NCBI GenBank assembly: GCA_051744845.1
Contig: JBNJDJ010000042.1
Span: 1 to 17,418, forward strand
Length of the DNA: 17,418 nt
Origin: JBNJDJ01 sp051744845
GTDB lineage: Bacteria > Bacillota > Clostridia > Peptostreptococcales > Acidaminobacteraceae
Direction: 5' to 3'
This document shows, one piece after another, positions 1 to 5,880 of this stretch. The position numbers were made by a program, and so were the translations under genes. The stretch's first letter is position 1; each line of letters opens with the position of its first letter. A model generated the notes under the pieces. The model was not told the DNA's origin. It saw nothing but the letters and a program-made list of their open reading frames with translations, and ran no database searches.

Positions 1-485
1 TTTTTTTCAAATTCTATATATTTTTCACCATCGGATATCTTAAAATTATAAGCAGTATGTCCTCCAAGGTTATAATACATTTTATTTTTGCTTTTGTTTT
101 TTAATATATATTCAATTTCAAGATTATTTTTATTTAACTTATAATTAATATACAACTCAAATCTAAAAGGAAACATTTTTTGTGTTTTTTCATTAGACTT
201 ATATAGAAAAGATAAAAAATCTTTTGATTTATCAATAAGCTTAAATTTTACATCTCTTACAAAACCATGTCTAGTCATTTCGTATTTTTTACCATTAAAA
301 ATATACCCTTTATCTTTAATAGCTCCTATAAATGGAAATAAAGTCGGTGAACTTCTATTCCAGTATTCTTTATTTTTTTGCCAAATAATTTCTTTATTAT
401 TTATCTTATCAAATAAACTAGTTAATTCTGCACCTTTCTCATCAACTACAACTTTCAAATTATTATTTTCTATAATATATTCCAT
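1..485 (-). CDS. Aldose 1-epimerase family protein, LacX type (partial, C-terminus outside window)
   Basis: About 161 N-terminal codons are present; the gene runs off the left edge and has no stop inside the window. The start is the ATG at 485, close behind an AAGGAGG ribosome binding site. The protein begins with a short beta segment ending in KGAEL, then has WQKNKEYWNRSSPTLFPFIG (about residues 35-54), TRHGFVRD (71-78) and GGHTAYNF (141-148). These match the galactose mutarotase-like fold of the LacX subgroup; His73 and His143 sit where the family has its catalytic or sugar-binding histidines. The family interconverts alpha and beta anomers of aldoses in the cytoplasm; the substrate of this member is unknown. 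A terminator separates it from the dha operon upstream, so it is probably expressed separately. Family is fairly sure, specificity is not. Confidence 0.82.
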   Translation of the reverse strand, partial: MEYIIENNNLKVVVDEKGAELTSLFDKINNKEIIWQKNKEYWNRSSPTLFPFIGAIKDKGYIFNGKKYEMTRHGFVRDVKFKLIDKSKDFLSFLYKSNEKTQKMFPFRFELYINYKLNKNNLEIEYILKNKSKNKMYYNLGGHTAYNFKISDGEKYIEFEK

Positions 486-500
486 ATTCCTCCTTATCTC

Positions 501-534
501 AAAAAAAGACATAAACCAATTAATTGATTTATGC
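501..534 (-). terminator. Intrinsic terminator of the dha operon
   Basis: Read on the minus strand, GCATAAATCAAT is followed by its near-perfect complement ATTGGTTTATGT, then C and seven Ts at 507-501. The stem is about 11 pairs with a 4-base TTAA loop. It lies 44 bases after the HPr stop codon and just before the LacX gene, so it should end the dhaK-dhaL-dhaM-HPr transcript. Confidence 0.85.
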
Positions 535-577
535 CTGATTTAACAGTTAATATCTTAATACATATAATTTTTAATAA

Positions 578-835
578 TCAAGTTAAATTAATTATCATTT
601 CACTTATCTCATCTAAAGCTTCTTTTTCATCACTTCCACTTGTTTCAATTATAATTTCATCATTTTTAATAGCACCTAGAGAAGTTACAGCTAAAATACT
701 TTTTGCATTAGCGTCTTTACCATTTAATATTATTTTAATTTCGCACTCAAATTGTGAAGCTTTATTAACTAATATTGAGGCAGGACGTGCATGCAAACCA
801 TGTTCAGTAGGAATAACTAGTTTTTTTTGTAACAT
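578..835 (-). CDS. HPr-family phosphocarrier protein of the dha operon
   Basis: An 85-residue protein, the usual HPr length. HGLHARPAS at 12-20 holds the phospho-acceptor His15 and the conserved Arg17, and KSILAV at 45-50 gives Ser46, the site that HPr kinase modifies in Firmicutes. Both are at canonical positions. HPr accepts phosphate from EI-P and passes it to EIIA proteins in the cytoplasm. The gene is last in the operon, 12 bases after dhaM, with its own AAGGAGA site before ATG 835, and a terminator follows. The context suggests it hands phosphate to DhaM. It could instead be the cell's only, general HPr; no ptsI is present here to decide. Confidence 0.9.
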   Translation of the reverse strand: MLQKKLVIPTEHGLHARPASILVNKASQFECEIKIILNGKDANAKSILAVTSLGAIKNDEIIIETSGSDEKEALDEISEMIINLT

Positions 836-847
836 ATTTTCTCCTTA

Positions 848-1231
848 TTAAATCTTATTTATTGTTTTACTCTCATAAGCTGATTTTTTGATTTCTTCAA
901 TAGAATCAGTAATAGTACTTTTCACTGCAGCTGCTAATGCTCCTTCAACAATAGGAGCATCTACTAATTCAACGTTATTCACATCAGTAAAATCCATAGC
1001 AGTCTCTGAACTTAAAACGGCACTACCTAAATCAACAAAAATTAATACACCTTTACCTCTATCGACTTTTTCAATTGCCTCTTTTATTTTAATAGCATCT
1101 GTTCCTATTCCTTGATCAGTAGTACCACCAGCTGAAATAATTGGTATATCTTCATTAGTCATTTGCTTAATAATATCTACTATACCTTCAGAAACTTTTG
1201 TACTATGAGATACAATAACTATACCTACCAT
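848..1231 (-). CDS. dhaM: Dihydroxyacetone kinase phosphotransfer subunit DhaM (EIIA-Man fold only)
   Basis: A 127-residue protein with the mannose-type EIIA fold of DhaM. It starts VGIVIVSHS, placing the phosphorylated histidine at His9; GGTTDQGIGTD (about 35-45) and IFVDLGSAVLSSE (about 64-76) are typical of DhaM. It takes phosphate from HPr and rephosphorylates ADP bound to DhaL, so the kinase uses PEP rather than free ATP. Unlike the E. coli protein, it is not fused to HPr and EI domains; a separate HPr gene follows 12 bases later. The start is 3 bases after the dhaL stop, and its ribosome binding site GGAGGT is in the last dhaL codons, so the two are probably translationally coupled. Confidence 0.95.
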   Translation of the reverse strand: MVGIVIVSHSTKVSEGIVDIIKQMTNEDIPIISAGGTTDQGIGTDAIKIKEAIEKVDRGKGVLIFVDLGSAVLSSETAMDFTDVNNVELVDAPIVEGALAAAVKSTITDSIEEIKKSAYESKTINKI

Positions 1232-1234
1232 TAA

Positions 1235-1867
1235 TTATACCTCCTCTTTTAGAGTTTCATAAAATGCTTTTAGTAATAAATAACTAGAAGTAGCTCCTGG
1301 GTCTTGATGACCTATACTTCTTTTTCCTAAATAACTAGCTCTGCCTTTTGTAGCTATAATAGTTTTCGTATATTCTACACCTTCATTTGCAGATTTAACC
1401 GCTTTTTCTAATGAAATTAATAAATCACTACCATTATCAAGCTCTTTTGATAATGTTTCATAAGCAGGGATTAGAGAATCAAGCATCGTTTTTTCACCTT
1501 TTTGAGCTTTACCTCTCATTTTTACTCCATCAATACCTGCTTTAAAAACTTTGACTAAATCATCTTCATTTAAACTATCTCCTTTGCAAGCTGATGAAGC
1601 TTTTAAAAATGCTGTTCCATATAATGGGCCGGAAGCACCGCCAACATTGGAAATAAGCGCCATTGCAACATTTTTCAAAAGTATTTGAACTTGATCAGTT
1701 TCTAAAGTATCTATTTTTTTTACTACAGCTTTAAATCCTTTATTCATATTTAAACCATGGTCACCATCACCAATTTTACTATCTAATTGAGTTAAAAACT
1801 TTTTATTATCTTCTATTGTTTTTTGCATTTTATAAATAGATTTTTTTATAATATTATAGTTTACCAT
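1235..1867 (-). CDS. dhaL: Dihydroxyacetone kinase ADP-binding subunit DhaL
   Basis: A 210-residue all-helical nucleotide-binding subunit of normal length. LDSKIGDGDHGLNM (28-41) holds Asp29, Asp34 and Asp36, which match the three magnesium-binding aspartates of DhaL. GGASGPLYGTAF and the C-terminal GRASYLGKRSIGHQDPGA block are family signatures. In PTS-dependent kinases DhaL keeps its nucleotide bound: DhaM recharges ADP to ATP and DhaL passes the phosphate to dihydroxyacetone on DhaK. It is the second gene of the operon, 18 bases after dhaK, with AAAGGAG before ATG 1867. A free-ATP kinase of the Citrobacter type would have DhaK and DhaL fused, which is not so here. Confidence 0.95.
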   Translation of the reverse strand: MVNYNIIKKSIYKMQKTIEDNKKFLTQLDSKIGDGDHGLNMNKGFKAVVKKIDTLETDQVQILLKNVAMALISNVGGASGPLYGTAFLKASSACKGDSLNEDDLVKVFKAGIDGVKMRGKAQKGEKTMLDSLIPAYETLSKELDNGSDLLISLEKAVKSANEGVEYTKTIIATKGRASYLGKRSIGHQDPGATSSYLLLKAFYETLKEEV

Positions 1868-1885
1868 AAATAACTCCTTTTGACT

Positions 1886-2875
1886 TTAAAATTGTTTAAA
1901 GGCTAAAGTATCTGCCTTTTTATCTAAATATTTTTTTAATTCATCATCTAATTTTAATAAACTTATAGATGCTCCTGCCATTTCTAAAGAAGTCATAAAA
2001 TTACCTACAAAAGTTTTATATACTTTTATTCCTTTTGATTCTAAAATTGCATGCACTTTTCTATTTAGAATATATAGTTCCATTAAAGGAGTTCCACCTA
2101 ATCCATTAACTAAAACAGCAGCTTCATCGCCTTCTTTATATTCTATATCTTCTAAAATCTTTTGTACTAATTCACTTGCTATTTTATCTGCAGATTTTAT
2201 TTCTTTCTTTTCAACTCCTGGTTCACCATGAATTCCTAAACCAATTTCCATTTCATTTTCTTCTAATTCAAAACTAGGTTCTCCTGCAGCTGGAACAATA
2301 CAAGGACTTAATGACATACCCATAGTTCTTACATTGTTAATAACTTTTTGTGCGATTTCTTGAACTTTTTCTAAAGATAATTTATCTTCTGCAGCTGCAC
2401 CTGCAATCTTATGAATGAAAATTGTACCTGCAATACCACGTCTGCCTGTTGTATAAGTACTATCTTCAACTGCAACATCATCGTTAACAACAACTTGTTT
2501 AACTTCTATACCTTCAGCTTCAGCTAACTCACTAGCCATTTCAAAATTCATTACATCACCAGTATAATTTTTGATTACTAACAAAACACCTTTTCCTTGA
2601 TCTACTGCTTTAATAGCCTCAAAAACTTGATCTGGTGTTGGGGATGTAAATACTTCACCTGCTACAGCTCCATCAAGCATACCAGTACCTAAAAATCCAC
2701 CATGTGAAGGCTCATGTCCACTACCTCCGCCACTGACTAAAGTTACTTTTTCAGGAATATTACTTCTTATTAGGACATTTGTCCCTTCGACTCTTTCAAT
2801 AGTACTGTGAGCTTTTACCATACCTTTTAACATCTCGTCAACAACTTGTTCCGGATCATTAATAATCTTTTTCAT
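1886..2875 (-). CDS. dhaK: Dihydroxyacetone kinase substrate-binding subunit DhaK
   Basis: A 329-residue protein of usual length. SGGGSGHEPSHGGFLG (48-63) includes His54, the counterpart of the E. coli catalytic His56; KNYTGD ends in Asp107, the counterpart of Asp109; GLGIHGEPG (212-220) places the substrate-binding histidine at His216, which forms a covalent hemiaminal with dihydroxyacetone in the family. NDDVAVEDS and YTTGRRGIAG are further signatures. The enzyme makes dihydroxyacetone phosphate, a glycolytic intermediate, in the cytoplasm. It is the first gene of the operon, with GGAGG before ATG 2875 and a sigma-54 promoter 44 bases upstream. The sigma-54 activator gene lies directly upstream. 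No DhaQ-like copy and no glycerol dehydrogenase is in the window. Confidence 0.97.
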   Translation of the reverse strand: MKKIINDPEQVVDEMLKGMVKAHSTIERVEGTNVLIRSNIPEKVTLVSGGGSGHEPSHGGFLGTGMLDGAVAGEVFTSPTPDQVFEAIKAVDQGKGVLLVIKNYTGDVMNFEMASELAEAEGIEVKQVVVNDDVAVEDSTYTTGRRGIAGTIFIHKIAGAAAEDKLSLEKVQEIAQKVINNVRTMGMSLSPCIVPAAGEPSFELEENEMEIGLGIHGEPGVEKKEIKSADKIASELVQKILEDIEYKEGDEAAVLVNGLGGTPLMELYILNRKVHAILESKGIKVYKTFVGNFMTSLEMAGASISLLKLDDELKKYLDKKADTLAFKQF

Positions 2876-2918
2876 AGTCCTCCTTAGAAAATATTCTATT
2901 ATACTTTATTATATTATA

Positions 2919-2936
2919 ATGCATAATTTATACCAA
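2919..2936 (-). promoter_or_regulatory. Sigma-54 (-24/-12) promoter of the dha operon
   Basis: The minus strand reads TTGGTATAAATTATGCAT. The invariant GG (2934-2933) and GC (2922-2921) are separated by exactly 10 bases, as sigma-54 requires, and the flanks TTGG and TGCAT fit the consensus. The start site would be near 2910, about 35 bases before the dhaK ATG. The gene upstream encodes a sigma-54 activator, which supports the call. Confidence 0.8.
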
Positions 2937-3015
2937 AAAATAACAATACTCAAATGTTTTTTTTGTTCATTTTAACCAACGAAGAACTTTATTGAATTTT
3001 TTAGGTTATTATTCC

Positions 3016-5064
3016 CTATTTTTTATCTACTATTCCATATTTCCTTGCTTTTCTTGCAACTGTTTTATGACTAATTCCTAATACTTTTCCTGTTTTATTA
3101 AATGATTTATGAATATTTAATGCTTTTTCAATTATGACTTTTTCATAAAATTCTAAAGGATAAATTTTATTTTCACTAATAATAATAGGACTATTTGATT
3201 CTAAATTCTTTTCTAATTCTGGACTATTAATAATAAATTTAGGAATATCTTGAACTTTTATCTTTTTTCCATCACTTAACAAATGCATTCTTTTAACAAT
3301 ATTTTCTAGTTCTCTAATATTTCCTGGCCATTTATAATTCATAAGTAAATTTATTACTTCTTTAGAAATTCTTTTTTCATTTTTCTCTTCTTTATTTGTT
3401 TTATTTAAAAAATATTTAATCAATTTTGGAATATCTTCTTTCCTGTCTCTTAAAGCAGGAACTTCTATTGGAATAACATTTAATCTATAATATAGATCTA
3501 ATCTAAATTCATTTTTATCTACTAGCTTTTTTAAATCTTTATTAGTTGCAGCAATAATTCTGACATTGGATTTATGTTTTACATTCCCTCCAACTCTTTG
3601 AAACTCTTTTTCTTGCAATACTCTTAATAACTTTACTTGTAAATTTAATGAAAGATCCCCAATTTCATCTAAAAATAATGTCCCACTATCTGCTAATTCA
3701 AATTTCCCAATCTTTTTATATTCAGCACTAGTAAAAGAACCTTTTTCATGTCCAAATAATTCACTTTCTATTAAATTTTCTGGTATTGCACCACAATTAA
3801 TACTTATAAATGGATTGTTTTTTCTATCACTAGCTTTCCAAATTGATTTAGCTACTAATTCTTTACCAGTGCCACTTTCACCTTGAATTAAAACAGTCAT
3901 AGATGTTTTTGAAGCTTTCGTTGATATTTGTAAAAGTTTTTTCATAGGTCGAGATCTTCCTATAATCTTATCAAATGCTTTATCTATTCCTTCATTAGTT
4001 TTACTAATTATAAATCTTTGATATTGTTCAATTTTTCTTTGAGCAGTGTTTAAATCTTCTAATACTTTTGATAAATTAGTTATCTCTCTTACCGTCCATA
4101 CATTACCTTTATATTTAGTATTTATAACTATTGGAGAAATATTAGACAAAATCTTTTTATCGTTATCTAAATTTGTAACAATATTTTGAATATTTTTATT
4201 AGTTTTTAGTGTTTTAAGCAATTTTTCATCTTTAATTATTTTATCTATTGAGTTTATTTCTTTAGATTTATTATTAAATATTTTCCAAAATTGACTATTA
4301 GCATAGCTTACATTTTTGTTTTCATCTATTAAGCAAATACCATCTGAAACATTCTTTAAAATAGAATCTAATTTTTTCTTTACTTCTCTTGTTGATTCTA
4401 AAGTTTTTGATAAACTTTCAACTTCTGTTATATCTTCAAAAACTGCTACAGCACCAACTATCTCATTATCAATTATAATTGGCGATCTTGTTGTTACAAT
4501 TGTGGTATTATCTATTATTTGTTTTGTATTTTTTAATACTTTACCTGTTTTTAAAACTTCTTTTAACTTAGAATTTTTTAAGACATTATCTACATTTTTA
4601 CCTAAAGCTTGAGATCTTTTAATAGAAGTAATTCGTTCAGCACCTCTATTAAAAACTGTAATAACATTATCTTTATTTACTGAAATTACTCCATTAAAAA
4701 TACTATCAATTAGATAGTCATGAGTAATTAAATTTTGATCTATTAATTTATCAATATTATTATAATTTGTCGATTCAATATTTATGTATTCATCTAAAAA
4801 ACAAATCATTTCATCCAAAGCTTTGTTTGAATTTTTACTTTTTTCACAAATAATTTCGACAACTTCATGTTTTTTTATTGATAAAGAAGTCAAAGCTATC
4901 ATACTTTCCATAGGAACCGAGTGATTTGACTTTTCTTTTTTAATATATAAAACTACATCATATTTTTCTCTAATAATACCGGCTTTATGAGTTATTTGTG
5001 CAGCTACTCTTGTGTGAATACCTTTATCATGAATTATTTTAATTAATTTTTTATTCTTAGCCAT
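3016..5064 (-). CDS. Sigma-54 transcriptional activator with N-terminal HPr-like domain (HPr-PAS-PAS-AAA+-HTH)
   Basis: A 682-residue regulator. Residues 5-95 resemble HPr: HDKGIHTRVAAQI places a histidine at 17 in the HPr active-site motif with Arg19 kept and the usual proline replaced by valine; PMESMIAL puts Ser54 at the regulatory-serine position. Two PAS-like domains follow (about 115-215 and 230-335), then a short coiled coil and the AAA+ domain: Walker A GESGTGKE (395-402), Walker B GTLFLDEIGD (461-470), an arginine-rich RLDLYYRLN segment (521-529) and WPGNIREL. The sigma-54 contact loop is GSFTSA (442-447), not GAFTGA. The C-terminus has a Fis-type HTH (about 653-678). It lies directly upstream of dhaK and its sigma-54 promoter on the same strand, so dhaK is its likely target. 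It has a different sensor from E. coli DhaR (GAF/PAS) and no PRD domains as in LevR. The role is inferred. Confidence 0.9.
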   Translation of the reverse strand: MAKNKKLIKIIHDKGIHTRVAAQITHKAGIIREKYDVVLYIKKEKSNHSVPMESMIALTSLSIKKHEVVEIICEKSKNSNKALDEMICFLDEYINIESTNYNNIDKLIDQNLITHDYLIDSIFNGVISVNKDNVITVFNRGAERITSIKRSQALGKNVDNVLKNSKLKEVLKTGKVLKNTKQIIDNTTIVTTRSPIIIDNEIVGAVAVFEDITEVESLSKTLESTREVKKKLDSILKNVSDGICLIDENKNVSYANSQFWKIFNNKSKEINSIDKIIKDEKLLKTLKTNKNIQNIVTNLDNDKKILSNISPIVINTKYKGNVWTVREITNLSKVLEDLNTAQRKIEQYQRFIISKTNEGIDKAFDKIIGRSRPMKKLLQISTKASKTSMTVLIQGESGTGKELVAKSIWKASDRKNNPFISINCGAIPENLIESELFGHEKGSFTSAEYKKIGKFELADSGTLFLDEIGDLSLNLQVKLLRVLQEKEFQRVGGNVKHKSNVRIIAATNKDLKKLVDKNEFRLDLYYRLNVIPIEVPALRDRKEDIPKLIKYFLNKTNKEEKNEKRISKEVINLLMNYKWPGNIRELENIVKRMHLLSDGKKIKVQDIPKFIINSPELEKNLESNSPIIISENKIYPLEFYEKVIIEKALNIHKSFNKTGKVLGISHKTVARKARKYGIVDKK

Positions 5065-5087
5065 AAAACCTCCTGAATTTTATTTCA

Positions 5088-5096
5088 ATTATATCA
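5088..5096 (-). promoter_or_regulatory. Extended -10 promoter of the sigma-54 activator gene
   Basis: The minus strand reads TGATATAAT, an extended -10 element (TG-N-TATAAT), about 24 bases before the activator's ATG at 5064. No good -35 hexamer is present at 16-18 bases. An AGGAGG ribosome binding site follows. The terminator of pflA lies just upstream, so the activator probably needs its own promoter. Confidence 0.5.
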
Positions 5097-5110
5097 TATA
5101 TATATTTATT

Positions 5111-5157
5111 AAAAAATCAATCTTCACTTAATATTTATAAAATATCAAAGTGAAGAT
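5111..5157 (-). terminator. Intrinsic terminator of pflB-pflA, overlapping the pflA stop codon
   Basis: On the minus strand ATCTTCACTT (5157-5148) pairs perfectly with AAGTGAAGAT (5129-5120), and the loop can fold further through ATATTT and AAATAT. TG-A and a run of six Ts (5116-5111) follow. The pflA stop codon at 5137-5135 lies inside the hairpin loop, so the gene's last codons form the upstream arm. Confidence 0.85.
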
Positions 5158-5878
5158 CTTTATTTTTTTTAATAATATTTTTTAATTGATTTTTTAAAAA
5201 TAAAATTTTTTTATTATTAGTCTCACATTTTTCTTTATATGGAAATTCTAAATTCAAATTTTTGTATTTACTTAAACATAACTTCTTAAAAGGTAATAGA
5301 TCTATTTTTTCTAATCTTTTTATTTTTTTTATATAATCTATTAAATTTTTCATATCTAAAAATGAATCATTTAAATCATCAACAATAACTGTCCTTGTCC
5401 ATACTTTTGAATTTGCTTTATTTAACTCTTTTATAAATTCATTTAACTTATTTACTGATTTACCAGTTAATTCTTTATATATTTTAGGATCAAAATGTTT
5501 TATATCCAATAATACTAAATCAATATATTTAAGAATTTCTTTATACTTGCCAATTCCAATACCTGAAGTATCAAGGGTTATATGAATATCTTCTTTATCT
5601 AATTTTTTAACTAAATCTAATAAATAATCTGGTTGAAGTAGTGGTTCTCCCCCAGAAATTGTAACACCACCACCTGATAAATTATAATAGTTTTTATATT
5701 CAACAACCTTTTTTAAAATTTCATCACTTTTCATAACTTGCCCTTCTTCTAATTTCCAAGTATCAGGATTATGACAATATTTGCATCTTAATTTGCAACC
5801 TTGGAAAAAAATTACTGTTCTTATTCCAGGGCCATCATTTAATCCTAATGTTTCAATAGAATGAATTTTCCCCTTCAT
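5135..5878 (-). CDS. pflA: Pyruvate formate-lyase activating enzyme (radical SAM)
   Basis: A 247-residue protein, the normal length for PFL activase without extra ferredoxin domains. DGPGIRTVIFFQGC leads into the radical-SAM cluster motif C28-x3-C32-x2-C35 (CKLRCKYC) followed by HNPDTW, a PFL-activase signature. GGGVTISGGEPLLQ (69-82) is the SAM-binding GGE region. It uses a 4Fe-4S cluster and S-adenosylmethionine to abstract hydrogen from the PFL glycine. It starts 2 bases after the pflB stop with only a weak AGAG site, so translation probably depends on coupling to pflB. Expression should be governed by the pflB promoter and ZTP riboswitch. The absence of a second ferredoxin-like cluster insert argues against activases of other glycyl-radical enzymes. 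Confidence 0.95.
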   Translation of the reverse strand: MKGKIHSIETLGLNDGPGIRTVIFFQGCKLRCKYCHNPDTWKLEEGQVMKSDEILKKVVEYKNYYNLSGGGVTISGGEPLLQPDYLLDLVKKLDKEDIHITLDTSGIGIGKYKEILKYIDLVLLDIKHFDPKIYKELTGKSVNKLNEFIKELNKANSKVWTRTVIVDDLNDSFLDMKNLIDYIKKIKRLEKIDLLPFKKLCLSKYKNLNLEFPYKEKCETNNKKILFLKNQLKNIIKKNKDLHFDIL

Positions 5879-5880
5879 AA

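Noticed and set aside
1..485. LacX-type gene as a broken pseudogene because it has no stop
   Set aside because: It is only cut by the window edge; the reading frame is open and the motifs are intact.
2965..2987. GTTC-N15-GAAC upstream of the dha sigma-54 promoter as an activator site
   Set aside because: The arms are only 4-5 bases and the spacer is AT-rich, so it is not distinguishable from chance; no second copy is visible.
4316..4612. Plus-strand reading frames opposite the activator, dhaM, cyclase and chemoreceptor genes
   Set aside because: They lie fully inside well-supported genes on the other strand, have no ribosome binding sites and show no recognisable protein features.
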